Source: Hyphomicrobiales bacterium (lineage in GTDB: Bacteria > Pseudomonadota > Alphaproteobacteria > Rhizobiales > Rhodobiaceae). From it: DNA of 64,000 nucleotides. The translations under genes and the position numbers were made by a program. The stretch is from assembly GCA_002869065.1 (NCBI GenBank), contig PKTR01000002.1:620001-684000 (forward strand), read 5' to 3'. Positions 19,068 to 28,285 of this stretch are shown here, one piece after another; position 1 is the first letter of the stretch; the number at the start of each line of letters is the position of its first letter. Below the pieces are notes generated by a model. That model searched no databases. It saw only the letters and a program-made list of their open reading frames with translations, and was not told where the DNA came from.

Positions 19068-19856
19068 ATGACTTCACCCACCGCGTCAGGTACCCGCGCC
19101 AGCCGGCTCAAACGCTGGGCACCGCTCGCGGCCATCGTGCTGATCACGGCGCTAGGCGTGCAGCAGGGCTGGCATGAGCAGCTTTCGCTGTCGGCGCTGA
19201 TCCGGCATCAGGACGCGCTTGCCGCCTTCATCGCCGAGAACCGCGCCCTCTCGCTCCTCACCTATGGCGTCGTCTACGCGGTTGCCGTGGCCGTTTCCTT
19301 CCCCGGCGCCTCGTTCATGACGATCGCGGCCGGCTTCCTGTTCGGCTGGCTCGCCGGCGGGCTGGTGACGATCGTCGCGGCGACGCTCGGCGCCGTCGCG
19401 CTGTTCCTCGCGGTGCGCACGTCGCTCGGTGCCGCGCTTCGCGAACGGGCCGGGCCGTTCATGACGCAGCTTGCCGCAGGCTTTCGCGAGGACGCGGTGA
19501 GCTATCTGCTGTTCCTGCGGCTGACGCCGGTCTTCCCGTTCTGGCTGGTCAATATTGCCCCGGCGCTGTTTCACGTCCCGCTGCGCGTCTACGCGATCAC
19601 GACGCTCGTCGGCATCATCCCCGGCACCTTCGCCTATTCGGTGTTCGGCTCCGGCCTCGGCTCCGTGATCGAGGCGCAGAAGGCGGCCAATCCGGGCTGC
19701 GCGGAGGCCGGCACCTGCTCGGTCGACCTGTCGGCCATCGTGACGACGGAGATGGTGGTGGCGCTGGTCGCGCTCGGTCTTGTCGCGCTCATCCCGGTGG
19801 CGTTGAAGGCCTGGCGCCGGCGCGGTGCGCCGTCCAGCGCGTCGAACGGAAGCTAG
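19068..19856 (+). CDS. TVP38/TMEM64 (DedA-like) membrane protein
   Basis: A polytopic inner-membrane protein of 262 residues in the SNARE-associated/VTT domain family. The characteristic re-entrant loop segment is SFPGASFMTIAAGFLFGW, followed by a Gly/Ala-rich helix and the conserved RLTPVFPFWLVNIAPAL. Members are thought to be lipid scramblases or half-channels. The next gene starts five bases after its stop and encodes a disulfide-reductase-like flavoprotein. This pair often occurs together in proteobacteria, but the joint role is not known. Confidence 0.88.
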   Translation: MTSPTASGTRASRLKRWAPLAAIVLITALGVQQGWHEQLSLSALIRHQDALAAFIAENRALSLLTYGVVYAVAVAVSFPGASFMTIAAGFLFGWLAGGLVTIVAATLGAVALFLAVRTSLGAALRERAGPFMTQLAAGFREDAVSYLLFLRLTPVFPFWLVNIAPALFHVPLRVYAITTLVGIIPGTFAYSVFGSGLGSVIEAQKAANPGCAEAGTCSVDLSAIVTTEMVVALVALGLVALIPVALKAWRRRGAPSSASNGS

Positions 19857-19860
19857 GCCC

Positions 19861-21288
19861 ATGACCGAAACGCTCACTCCCGACATCTGCGTCATCGGCG
19901 CCGGTTCCGGCGGTTTGACGGTCGCGGCAGCCACCGCCGGCTTCGGTGTGCCCGTGGTGCTGATCGAAAAGGACCGCATGGGAGGCGACTGCCTCAATAC
20001 CGGCTGCGTGCCGTCGAAGGCGCTGATCGCGGCTGCAGGCCATGCGCAAGCCGCCCGCGCGGCCTCCGCCTTCGGCATCGGCTGCGGCGATCTCGATGTC
20101 GATTTTTCCGCCGTCCACGCCCATGTGCACGACGTCATTGCCGGCATCGCCCCGCATGACTCGGTGGAGCGCTTCACCGGGCTCGGCGTTCACGTCATCA
20201 AGGGCGCCGGCCGGTTCGTCGACAAGAACACCGTCGCGGTCGGCGACACACTGATCAAGGCGCGGCGCTTCGTCGTCGCGACCGGTTCCTCGGCGCTGAT
20301 CCCGCCGATCCCCGGCATCGACACGGTGCCGGTGCTGACCAACGAAACGATCTTCGAACTCACGACCCTGCCGGAGCATCTCGTCATCCTCGGCGGCGGT
20401 CCGATCGGAATGGAACTGGCACAGGCCTTCCGCCGGCTTGGCTCCGCCGTCACAGTGGTCGAAATGGCGAAGCCGCTCGCCAAGGACGATCCCGACATGG
20501 CCTCGGTCGTCGTCGACGCGCTGACCCGTGAAGGCGTGATGATCCTCGCCGAGACACGTGCGACCGCCGTTGCCCGAGATGGCGAAGGCATTGCAGTGAC
20601 CGTCGAGGGGCCGGAGGGACCGCGCACCATCACCGGCAGTCACTTGCTGGTCGCAGCCGGGCGAAAGCCGAATCTCGACGGCCTCGGGCTCGCCGAGGCC
20701 GGCATCGCCTCCGAGCGCAGCGGGATTGTCGTCGACAAGGGCCTGCGTACCACCAACCGGCGGGTCTATGCCATCGGCGACGTCGCCGGCGGGCTACAAT
20801 TCACCCATGTTGCCGGCTATCACGCCGGGCTTGTCATCCGCTCCGCGCTGTTCCGCTTGCCGGTGAAGGAGAACCGCGCCATCATCCCCTGGGTGACCTA
20901 TACCGATCCCGAACTCGCCCATGTCGGCCTCACGGAAGCCGACGCCCGCACCCGCCATGGCGATGCGGTTCGGGTGCTGACATGGTCGTTCGCCGACAAC
21001 GATCGGGCACGTGCCGAGCGGCGCACCGAGGGCAAGGTCAAGGTGATCGCCACCAAACGCGGCCGCATTCTCGGCGCCGACATCGTCGGGGTGAATGCGG
21101 GCGAGTTGATCGCGCCATGGGCGCTGGCGATTTCGGCCGGGCTCGGTCTGAAGGCCATGACCGGCTTCATTCCCGCCTATCCGACCCTTTCCGAAGTCAG
21201 CCGGCGGGTGGCGCTGACCCATTACATTCCCGGTTTGACCAACCCCTTCGTCCGCCGCATCATCGCCGCCCTCAGACTGTTCGGCTGA
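19861..21288 (+). CDS. FAD-dependent pyridine nucleotide-disulfide oxidoreductase, MerA/Lpd-like
   Basis: A 475-residue class I flavoprotein. The FAD motif is CVIGAGSGGLTVAAA, the redox-active dithiol is GGDCLNTGCVPSKAL, the NAD(P)H site is VILGGGPIGMEL and the second FAD motif is VYAIGDVAGG. The C-terminal dimerisation domain has AYPTLSE where true lipoamide dehydrogenases have a His-x-His-Pro-Thr-x-Ser-Glu motif, so the general-base histidine is missing. There is no heavy-metal-associated domain and no mer gene nearby, so mercuric reductase is not supported. The substrate is unknown; a quinone or small disulfide is possible. Confidence 0.82.
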   Translation: MTETLTPDICVIGAGSGGLTVAAATAGFGVPVVLIEKDRMGGDCLNTGCVPSKALIAAAGHAQAARAASAFGIGCGDLDVDFSAVHAHVHDVIAGIAPHDSVERFTGLGVHVIKGAGRFVDKNTVAVGDTLIKARRFVVATGSSALIPPIPGIDTVPVLTNETIFELTTLPEHLVILGGGPIGMELAQAFRRLGSAVTVVEMAKPLAKDDPDMASVVVDALTREGVMILAETRATAVARDGEGIAVTVEGPEGPRTITGSHLLVAAGRKPNLDGLGLAEAGIASERSGIVVDKGLRTTNRRVYAIGDVAGGLQFTHVAGYHAGLVIRSALFRLPVKENRAIIPWVTYTDPELAHVGLTEADARTRHGDAVRVLTWSFADNDRARAERRTEGKVKVIATKRGRILGADIVGVNAGELIAPWALAISAGLGLKAMTGFIPAYPTLSEVSRRVALTHYIPGLTNPFVRRIIAALRLFG

Positions 21289-21401
21289 GTCCGGGTCGGC
21301 GCCGTTTACGACGCGGATGAGGATATTTTGCCCAAATCGAAATATCGGGATAGTTTCGCCGACGGGGAACGGCGACGCCAATGGCGCGACGAGAGGATCG
21401 G

Positions 21402-22931
21402 ATGGCGACGGATATCGAGCCGACATCGGGCGACGACCTGCGCGGGCGGCCCCGGCGACGGCGTTTTGGCCTGTCCTCGAAACTGCTGGTTCTCACCATC
21501 CTCTTCGTGATGCTCAGCGAAGTGCTGATCTACCTGCCCTCGATCGCCAATTTCCGTGAAACGTGGCTGCGCGACCAGGTGCACATCGCCTCGGTGGCCG
21601 CAGCCGTTCATCCCGGCACGACACCGATCGATCCGATGAGCCAGAAGCATCTGATGGAGATTTCGGACGCCCTGGCCATCGCTGCGAGTGACGGCGAACG
21701 CCGCCGGCTGATCGCATTGTCATCGATGCCGGTGGCTGTCGACCGGGTCATCGATATCCGGGAACAGAGCATCGTCGGGGCGTTGCTCGCGACCTTCGAC
21801 ACCCTGCTGAATGGCGGCGACCGCATCATCCGTGTCATCGGCCCGCCGGCGATGGGCGACGGCTTCGTCGAAATCCTTTTGCCGGATGCACGGCTTCGCG
21901 CGGCGATGCTGGAATTTTCGCAGAACATCATGGCGCTGTCGCTGATCATCTCGATCATCACCGCCACGCTGGTCTATTTCAGCCTGCGCTGGCTGTTCGT
22001 GCGCCCGCTACAACGGCTGACAACGGCGATGGAGGGCTTCGCCGAGGACCCGGAAGACCCCGAGCGCAAGATTGCCCCGTCCGGGCGCAGCGACGAGATC
22101 GGCGACACCGAACGCGGGCTGGCGGCGATGCAGGACGAGCTTGCGCGCACGCTACAGCAACAGCGCCATCTCGCCGACCTCGGCCTCGCCGTTTCCAAGA
22201 TCAATCACGACCTTCGCAACATCCTCGCCTCGGCGCAGCTGTTTTCCGACCATCTGGAAAGCGTGCCGGACCCGGTGGTGCAAAAGGTCACGCCGAAGCT
22301 CGTCGCCTCGCTCGACCGGGCGCTGGTCTATACCCGCTCGGTGCTCGCGTATGGCCGCGCCGAGGAAGCCGCGCCGCAGCGCCGCGTCGTGGTGCTGAAA
22401 CATCTGGTCGACGATGTCGGCGAGTTGCTCGGCATCGGCACCTACCGGTCGATCGAATGGGTTAACCAGGTCTCCTCCGACCTTGAGGTCAATGCCGACC
22501 CGGATCAGCTCATCCGCGTGTTGATGAATCTGTGCCGCAACTCGGTTCAGGCGCTTGAGGCGAGCGATGATCCGGCTCTCGTCCGCCGGATCGAGGTGAG
22601 CGCGTCGCGACCAGACGGCAAGACCGTGATCCGCGTGCGCGATACCGGACCGGGCGTGCCGGCGCGGGCGCGAGAAAAACTGTTCCAGGCGTTCCGCGGT
22701 TCGGCGCGGGCGGGCGGCACCGGCCTCGGGCTCGCCATCGCCGCGGAACTGACGCGGGCTCATGGTGGTACCATCGCACTGATCGACAACGGGCCCGGCG
22801 CACTGTTCGAGATCACCTTGCCCGACCGGGCGGAAAACGGTCCGGCCGCCAACGGCAACGGCAAACGGAACGGCCTACGCAAAGACGGGCGCCCCGACAC
22901 CTTGCCGTCGCGCCCGCCCGTTATCGACTGA
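21402..22931 (+). CDS. orphan HAMP sensor histidine kinase
   Basis: A membrane sensor kinase of 509 residues. The first helix is LLVLTILFVMLSEVLIYL, followed by a periplasmic domain of about 120 residues, a second helix (ALSLIISIITATLVYFSL), HAMP, a dimerisation helix with the phospho-accepting histidine in KINHDLRNILASA, and an ATPase domain with N box NLCRNSVQA, G1 DTGPGVP and G2 GGTGLGLAIA. The Asp after His replaces the usual Glu of the H box. No response regulator is adjacent. The ATG at 21402 has GAGAGGAT in front; 21381 is an alternative start. Confidence 0.87.
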   Translation: MATDIEPTSGDDLRGRPRRRRFGLSSKLLVLTILFVMLSEVLIYLPSIANFRETWLRDQVHIASVAAAVHPGTTPIDPMSQKHLMEISDALAIAASDGERRRLIALSSMPVAVDRVIDIREQSIVGALLATFDTLLNGGDRIIRVIGPPAMGDGFVEILLPDARLRAAMLEFSQNIMALSLIISIITATLVYFSLRWLFVRPLQRLTTAMEGFAEDPEDPERKIAPSGRSDEIGDTERGLAAMQDELARTLQQQRHLADLGLAVSKINHDLRNILASAQLFSDHLESVPDPVVQKVTPKLVASLDRALVYTRSVLAYGRAEEAAPQRRVVVLKHLVDDVGELLGIGTYRSIEWVNQVSSDLEVNADPDQLIRVLMNLCRNSVQALEASDDPALVRRIEVSASRPDGKTVIRVRDTGPGVPARAREKLFQAFRGSARAGGTGLGLAIAAELTRAHGGTIALIDNGPGALFEITLPDRAENGPAANGNGKRNGLRKDGRPDTLPSRPPVID

Positions 22932-22943
22932 TCGCCAGCGCGA

Positions 22944-23441
22944 TCATTTTCCCGACGAAACCAGGAAGACGATATCGCGGCCCGACCGGCCGGAATTGCC
23001 GGCAATGGTCTTGAGCGTCTCGTCGCCGCCGGCAACCTTGAAGCCGGCATCGGTCAGCTTCGCCGTCAGTTCGTCGGCGGTTGCGTCGAACAACGGCGCG
23101 ACTTCGGCCACTGTCGCGTTTTCCATGGCGTGAAAGACGCGGACCATCGGGTTACCGCCACCGCCGCCCATGGTCGCGGCACCGAAGGCAATGGCTGCGA
23201 CCAGCGAAATCGCGGTCGGGATGTAGATCGTCTTGCGCTTGAAATAGGTCAGGAACGAGTTCCAGTTCTTGTAGAGATGGAACACGACCGGCACGAGCAG
23301 CACCATGCTGAGCCATTCATGCATGGCCTTGAAGATGTCCTGAGCCGTATGGAAGAAGATGAACACGCCGGACACGGCCGAGATGATGAACAGGGTCGTG
23401 GTGAAAGTGGTGGCGTATTTGTTGACGATATTCTGGAACAT
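22944..23441 (-). CDS. DUF4405-type membrane protein
   Basis: A 165-residue protein with three membrane segments in its N-terminal half (FTTTLFIISAVSGVFIFFH; LSMVLLVPVVFHLYKNW; IYIPTAISLVAAIAFGAATM). The repeated histidines in HTAQDIFKAMHEW and VVFHLYKNW fit the cytochrome-b-like DUF4405 family, in which they could hold haem. The soluble C-terminal 70 residues (VAPLFDATADELTAKLTDAG) have no recognised function. It converges on the histidine kinase with 12 bases between stops. An upstream in-frame extension to 23546 is not membrane-like and is ignored. Confidence 0.65.
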   Translation of the reverse strand: MFQNIVNKYATTFTTTLFIISAVSGVFIFFHTAQDIFKAMHEWLSMVLLVPVVFHLYKNWNSFLTYFKRKTIYIPTAISLVAAIAFGAATMGGGGGNPMVRVFHAMENATVAEVAPLFDATADELTAKLTDAGFKVAGGDETLKTIAGNSGRSGRDIVFLVSSGK

Positions 23442-23672
23442 TGGATCACCCGCTTGACTTGGGCCGGTCTCCGTCTGTCTTGGGGCGAGCGGAGCGCCGG
23501 CCGTTTTCGACACGCAAATTCCCGCTCCCGGACGCCATCGGGGCAACGGGGTTATTGCGCGGTTTTTCTTGTTTTATGCGCCGACACTGAACCCGGGCGC
23601 GGCCGAATCCAAGTTAAATTCCTGTAAGATAGCGGGCGCCGAATGTTTACCTTGCGAGTGCCGGCAAATTGG

Positions 23673-24368
23673 TCAGATCGCCGCGTCGAGCGCGTGGAAC
23701 GCCTTGATCGCGGCCCAGCCTTCCTCCGCCGTGTCGACGAAGCAGAACAGGTCGAGATCCTGCGGTGAAACCGTCCCTTCCTCGACCAGCGCGTCGAAAT
23801 TGATGACGCGGTCCCAGAACGACTTGCCGAACAGGATGACCGGCAACCGCTCGATCTTGCGGGTCTGGATCAGGCAGAGCGCCTCAAACAGTTCATCGAG
23901 CGTGCCGAAACCGCCGGGGAAGCAGGCAAGCGCCTTGGCGCGCAGCAGGAAGTGCATCTTGCGGATGGCGAAGTAGTGGAACTGGAAACACAGCTCCGGG
24001 GTGATATGCGGGTTCGGTGCCTGTTCGTGCGGCAGCACGATGTTGAGGCCGATCGAGGGCGCCTCGACATCGGCGGCGCCGCGGTTGGCCGCTTCCATGA
24101 TGCCCGGGCCGCCGCCGGACACGACGACGAACTCGCGGCCATAGTGCTTCATCGCCTCTTGCGAGGCATAGCGGGCGAGCTTGCGCGCCTCTTCATAGTA
24201 GCTCGACTTGGTTTCAAGGCTTGCCGCGGCCGGATTGTCGCCGGAGACCGTAGCGCCCGGTTCCGGGATCCGTGCCGAACCGAAGATGACGACGGTGGAG
24301 TTGATGCCGCGCTCGCTCAGAATCAGTTCCGGCTTCATGAGTTCGAGCTGCAGGCGTACGGCACGCAT
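23673..24368 (-). CDS. LOG-family (TIGR00730) protein, downstream part of an interrupted gene
   Basis: This 231-residue open frame covers the entire Rossmann-like LOG domain. VVSGGGPGIMEAANRGA and the signature PGGFGTLDELFE are intact. LOG proteins release cytokinin or other bases from ribosyl monophosphates, and many bacterial members have unknown substrates. The conserved leader PAYRLAFDDPDFLLRDE that homologues have lies in frame directly upstream but is cut off by an amber codon at 24420-24422. Translation from the internal ATG at 24368 would give the catalytic domain but lacks a clear Shine-Dalgarno. See the upstream remnant. Confidence 0.75.
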   Translation of the reverse strand: MRAVRLQLELMKPELILSERGINSTVVIFGSARIPEPGATVSGDNPAAASLETKSSYYEEARKLARYASQEAMKHYGREFVVVSGGGPGIMEAANRGAADVEAPSIGLNIVLPHEQAPNPHITPELCFQFHYFAIRKMHFLLRAKALACFPGGFGTLDELFEALCLIQTRKIERLPVILFGKSFWDRVINFDALVEEGTVSPQDLDLFCFVDTAEEGWAAIKAFHALDAAI

Positions 24369-24521
24369 CTCGTCGCGCAGCAGGAAATCGGGATCGTCGA
24401 AGGCAAGCCTGTAGGCCGGCTAGCGGGTCTGCGGCGAGCTCGGCGCACGTTCCCACGCGGCCCGATCTTCCTCGGCCGTCGGAAATGCCTGGCCCGACCG
24501 CCCGTCCTTGTTCCTGCGCAT
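24369..24521 (-). pseudogene. 5' part of the LOG-family gene, with an in-frame amber codon
   Basis: A strong GAGGAGG ribosome binding site precedes an ATG at 24521. It opens a frame of 33 codons whose product (NKDGRSGQAFPTAEEDRAAW... SSPQTR) looks like the N-terminal tail of rhizobial LOG proteins. The frame stops at TAG (24420-24422) and then continues without shift through PAYRLAF and FLLRDE into the LOG domain. The natural gene is therefore 24521 to 23673, 283 codons including stop, with one premature stop. A single-base change in a Ser or similar codon, or a sequencing error, would explain it. Confidence 0.7.
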
Positions 24522-24788
24522 GTGGCCTCCTCCTCGTCGGATGGCGCGAAGCAACGCCCCTCGGTAGGGGATGGCGGATATCGAGGCAAGGGGGAAACCC
24601 GCCGCATTGCACATTGTCGCCGCGGCGGCTATTTTCGCGCGCCATTCGATGGAGCATAATCCGGGCAAATCGGCCCGATTTGACCGCACGGACCGTGCTT
24701 CACACCGTGAATCCACGAGCGCTCGCCGATCGCCGGACGAATCCCCGCGATCGAGGAGCGCCCCAGCAACTGCCGGAGCAGAGCCGTC

Positions 24789-25646
24789 ATGAACCACGAC
24801 CACACCGACGTTGCCGCGCTGGCCGCAACCATCGAAGACGCCTTCGAGAACCGCGACCAGATCGATACCAACACCCGCGGCGCCGTACGCGAGGCCGTCG
24901 ACGCGGCGCTCGACATGATGGACAAGGGCCGCGCCCGCGTCGCGGAAAAGGTCGACGGCGACTGGGTGGTGAACCAGTGGCTGAAGAAGGCCGTGCTCTT
25001 GTCGTTCCGCCTCAACCCGATGGAAGCCATCAAGGGCGGTCCGGGCGATGCGACCTGGTGGGACAAGGTGCCGTCGAAGTTCGACGGCTGGCGCGCGGTC
25101 GATTTCGAGAAGGCCGGCTTCCGCGCCGTGCCGAACTGCATCGTGCGCCGCTCGGCCTATGTCGCGCCGGGCGTCGTCCTGATGCCGTCCTTCGTCAATC
25201 TCGGCGCCTATGTCGACACCGGCACTATGGTCGACACCTGGGCGACGGTGGGGTCCTGCGCGCAGATCGGCAAGAACGTGCACCTGTCGGGCGGCGTCGG
25301 CATCGGCGGCGTGCTTGAACCGATGCAGGCCGGGCCGACCATCATCGAGGACAATTGCTTCATCGGCGCGCGTTCCGAAGTCGTCGAGGGCTGCATCGTG
25401 CGCGAGGGCTCGGTGCTCGGCATGGGCGTCTTCATCGGCAAGTCGACCAAGATCGTCGACCGCGCGACCGGCGAGATCCATATCGGCGAAGTGCCGCCGT
25501 ATTCGGTCGTCGTCGCAGGCACGATGCCGGGCAAACCGTTCCCCAATGGCGAACCGGGACCGAACCTCTACTGCGCCGTCATCGTCAAGCATGTCGACGA
25601 GCAGACCCGCTCGAAGACCTCGATCAACGAGCTCCTGCGCGACTAA
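24789..25646 (+). CDS. dapD: 2,3,4,5-tetrahydropyridine-2,6-dicarboxylate N-succinyltransferase
   Basis: Succinylates tetrahydrodipicolinate in the succinylase branch of lysine/diaminopimelate synthesis. The 285-residue protein has the helical N-terminal domain (to about 100) and a left-handed beta-helix of hexapeptide repeats ([20 protein letters not shown] onward), with the substrate loop [20 protein letters not shown] and the C-terminal [19 protein letters not shown]. The partner deacylase dapE lies 1.4 kb downstream with two small membrane protein genes between them. Confidence 0.97.
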   Translation: MNHDHTDVAALAATIEDAFENRDQIDTNTRGAVREAVDAALDMMDKGRARVAEKVDGDWVVNQWLKKAVLLSFRLNPMEAIKGGPGDATWWDKVPSKFDGWRAVDFEKAGFRAVPNCIVRRSAYVAPGVVLMPSFVNLGAYVDTGTMVDTWATVGSCAQIGKNVHLSGGVGIGGVLEPMQAGPTIIEDNCFIGARSEVVEGCIVREGSVLGMGVFIGKSTKIVDRATGEIHIGEVPPYSVVVAGTMPGKPFPNGEPGPNLYCAVIVKHVDEQTRSKTSINELLRD

Positions 25647-25729
25647 AGCGCTTTCCCGAACTGAAGGTCCGCGTCAGCGAAATGTTGACAGACTTTTCGG
25701 ATAGGAAAACGCGTGAAACCAACGAGACG

Positions 25730-25767
25730 AAGCATGCTGCGTCCTTCAAATACGACGTAGCATGCTT
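25730..25767 (+). other. long hairpin after dapD
   Basis: AAGCATGCTGCGTC pairs with GACGTAGCATGCTT (14 bp with one G-U) around a ten-base loop, 83 bases after the dapD stop. No T run follows on the plus strand, so a standard intrinsic terminator is not supported. It may be an RNA-processing or attenuation structure, or the end of dapD transcripts by another mechanism. Confidence 0.45.
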
Positions 25768-25814
25768 GATGGCCGGCACCCGCCGCCTCGCGTCAAGACA
25801 GGGGTCGACCGCCG

Positions 25815-26549
25815 ATGTACCGCACGCTCGATTCCGAAAAGATCGTGGCCACGCTGGAGCGGCTTCAGATGCGCATCGAAGACCGCTTCCCGGGCCGCGG
25901 GCTCGGTGCGGTCTGCCGCGAGCTGACCGGCATCGCGGTCGAGGCAAAGACCCGCGCCGAGCAGATCGCGGCGCCGAATGTGGCGCTCAGGATCGCGGTC
26001 GGCTCGGTGCTCGCGGTTGGCATCATGCTGCTGGTCTCCGTGCTGCGGAACGTCGATTTCCACCCGACCGGCGGCACCCTGTTCGGCGTCGCCCAGGGCA
26101 TCGAGGCGACCATCAACGTCATCGTGCTGACTGGTGCGGCGGCGCTGTTCCTCGTCACACTGGAAAGCCGGGTGAAGCGCAAGCGCGCGCTCGACGATTT
26201 GCACGGGCTGCGCGCCATCGTCCACGTCATCGACATGCACCAGCTCACCAAAGATCCGGCGATGGCTTTTCAACCCGGCCGGCAGACCCCATCTTCGCCT
26301 GTGCGCAAGATGGATCCGTTCGAACTGGTGCGCTACCTCGACTACTGCTCGGAGATGCTGTCGCTGACCGGCAAGGTCGGCGCGCTGTACGCCCAGAGCC
26401 TGAGCGACAGGGTGGTGGTCGGCGCGGTCAACGACATCGAGGTTCTGACGACCAATCTGGCGCGCAAGATCTGGCAGAAAATCATGATCCTGGAGACCTA
26501 TGGTCCGGGTGCCATGAGCGGACCTGCGATCGACAAGAACAAGGGATAA
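25815..26549 (+). CDS. uncharacterised membrane protein
   Basis: I do not recognise a named family. The 244-residue protein has an amphipathic N-terminus, two clear membrane helices (VALRIAVGSVLAVGIMLLVS, about 56-75, and ATINVIVLTGAAALFLVTLE, about 95-114), and a soluble, helical C-terminal half containing DLHGLRAIVHVIDMHQLTKDP and YLDYCSEMLSLTGKVGALYAQ. Similar proteins sit between dapD and dapE in other Rhizobiales. It starts 168 bases after dapD and is followed at 33 bases by a DUF805 gene. Confidence 0.7.
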   Translation: MYRTLDSEKIVATLERLQMRIEDRFPGRGLGAVCRELTGIAVEAKTRAEQIAAPNVALRIAVGSVLAVGIMLLVSVLRNVDFHPTGGTLFGVAQGIEATINVIVLTGAAALFLVTLESRVKRKRALDDLHGLRAIVHVIDMHQLTKDPAMAFQPGRQTPSSPVRKMDPFELVRYLDYCSEMLSLTGKVGALYAQSLSDRVVVGAVNDIEVLTTNLARKIWQKIMILETYGPGAMSGPAIDKNKG

Positions 26550-26582
26550 TCGCGGCTAGAGCCGCGTCGTCGGGAAAGATTG

Positions 26583-26963
26583 ATGGACGGATACGATAGC
26601 ACCAAGGCGGAGCCGAACCTTCTGTGGCTGTTCACGGGCATCACGGGCCGCATCACGCGGATGCCGTTCTGGCTCGGCATCGCCTTCGTCAATGTCATCG
26701 TCGCCTTCTTCGTCGGCACCCCGATGCGCAATCCGGCGCTGGCACCGACCTTTGCACCCTTCATGCCGTTCATCCTGATCCCGGCGATCTGGGCGGAGAT
26801 CGCGCTGATCATAAAGCGGGCGCATGACTGCAACGTCACCGGCTTCGTCGCCCTGTTGAGCCTCATTCCCTTCCTCAATGTTCTGCTGGTGGTCTTCTTC
26901 GGCGTGCAGCCGGGCGACCCGAAGCCGAACGCCTTCGGCCGCGGACGCAACAGCCCGGTCTGA
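26583..26963 (+). CDS. DUF805 family membrane protein
   Basis: A small polytopic protein of 126 residues with the family start [20 protein letters not shown] (the Gly-Arg-x-x-Arg-x-x-[FY]-W pattern), three or four membrane segments, and the conserved [16 protein letters not shown] loop. DUF805 proteins have no established function. The ATG at 26583 is behind AAAGATTG; a TTG immediately before it is less likely. It lies in the dapD-dapE interval, probably in one transcript. Confidence 0.82.
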   Translation: MDGYDSTKAEPNLLWLFTGITGRITRMPFWLGIAFVNVIVAFFVGTPMRNPALAPTFAPFMPFILIPAIWAEIALIIKRAHDCNVTGFVALLSLIPFLNVLLVVFFGVQPGDPKPNAFGRGRNSPV

Positions 26964-27039
26964 CGGCAGGTGCCGTTCGCTGCCGGCAAATGCCCGCCCG
27001 CGCATTGACGCCTCCCGGCACGGGGGATACATCGCCTTC

Positions 27040-28224
27040 ATGACCCAGTCCCAGAATACCCAGTCTCAGAACGATCCGGTGCGCCTGGCGCACGACCTCA
27101 TTGCCTGCCCTTCCGTCACGCCGCGCGAGGGCGGCGCGCTCGCCTATCTGGAAGAGCTGCTGACGGCTGCCGGGTTCGCGGCTCACCGCGTGACCTTTTC
27201 CGAACCCGGCACGGACGACGTGGAAAATCTCTACGCCCGCTTCGGCACCGGTAGTCCGAATTTGTGTTTTGCCGGCCATACCGACGTGGTGCCGACCGGC
27301 GACACGGCGCGCTGGAGCCAGCCGCCTTTTGCCGCAAACGTCATCGACGGCGTGCTGTACGGGCGTGGTGCGGTCGACATGAAGGGCGGCATCGCGGCCT
27401 TTGCGGCGGCTGCCCTCGATTTCATCGCAGAACAGGGCGACGCCTTTACCGGCTCGATCTCGTTCCTGATCACCGGCGACGAGGAAGGCCCCGCCGTCAA
27501 CGGTACGGTGAAGCTTCTGGAATGGTGCGCGGAACGCGGCGAGACGCTCGACGCCTGCATCGTCGGCGAGCCGACCAATGTCGACGACCTCGGCGACACC
27601 ATCAAGATTGGCCGGCGCGGCAGCCTGTCGGGCACGCTGACGGTGAGCGGGCGGCAGGGCCATGCCGCCTATCCGCATCTCGCCGACAATCCGGTACGCA
27701 CGCTGGTGAAGATGTTGGACGTGCTCTTGAACGATCCGCTCGACGCCGGTACCGAGCATTTCCAGCCCTCGAACCTCGAGGTCACCTCGGTCGATGTCGG
27801 CAACCCGGCGTTCAACGTCATTCCGGCGCAGGCGACCGCGCGCTTCAACATCCGCTTCAACGACCAGTGGACGGCGGAAAAGCTCGATGCCTGGCTGCGC
27901 GAAAAGCTTGATGCCGCCGACGACAACAAGGGCCGCTATACGCTCGACTTCGAGCGCGGCGCGAGCGAGTCCTTCCTGACCCGTTCGGAAGTGCTGATCG
28001 GCACGCTCGCCGATGCGGCGGAGGAACTGACCGGACAGCGGCCGGCGCTGACCACAGGCGGCGGCACGTCGGACGCGCGCTTCATCAAGAACTACTGCCC
28101 GGTGGTCGAGTTCGGCCTTGTCGGCCAGACCATGCACCAGATCGACGAGCGGGTGCCGGTCAGCGATCTGACGCAGCTCACCGCGATCTACCGTCGCTTT
28201 CTGGAACGCTATTTCGCCGGCTGA
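27040..28224 (+). CDS. dapE: succinyl-diaminopimelate desuccinylase
   Basis: Zn-dependent M20 peptidase-family enzyme releasing LL-diaminopimelate for lysine and peptidoglycan (394 residues). The metal ligands lie in [21 protein letters not shown] and [13 protein letters not shown] (the catalytic Glu-Glu pair), with a further His near [12 protein letters not shown]. The dimerisation domain lies between about residues 180 and 295. The ATG at 27040 follows a GGGGGATAC stretch; the frame is open upstream but not conserved. Confidence 0.96.
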   Translation: MTQSQNTQSQNDPVRLAHDLIACPSVTPREGGALAYLEELLTAAGFAAHRVTFSEPGTDDVENLYARFGTGSPNLCFAGHTDVVPTGDTARWSQPPFAANVIDGVLYGRGAVDMKGGIAAFAAAALDFIAEQGDAFTGSISFLITGDEEGPAVNGTVKLLEWCAERGETLDACIVGEPTNVDDLGDTIKIGRRGSLSGTLTVSGRQGHAAYPHLADNPVRTLVKMLDVLLNDPLDAGTEHFQPSNLEVTSVDVGNPAFNVIPAQATARFNIRFNDQWTAEKLDAWLREKLDAADDNKGRYTLDFERGASESFLTRSEVLIGTLADAAEELTGQRPALTTGGGTSDARFIKNYCPVVEFGLVGQTMHQIDERVPVSDLTQLTAIYRRFLERYFAG

Positions 28225-28285
28225 TTTCCTCCCCTCGCGCGGGGAATGCTAGACTTGTCAGCCTGCGTACTGAAAGGAACCCGGC

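Noticed and set aside
19861-21288. Mercuric reductase
   Set aside because: No heavy-metal domain, no C-terminal cysteine pair and no mer genes nearby.
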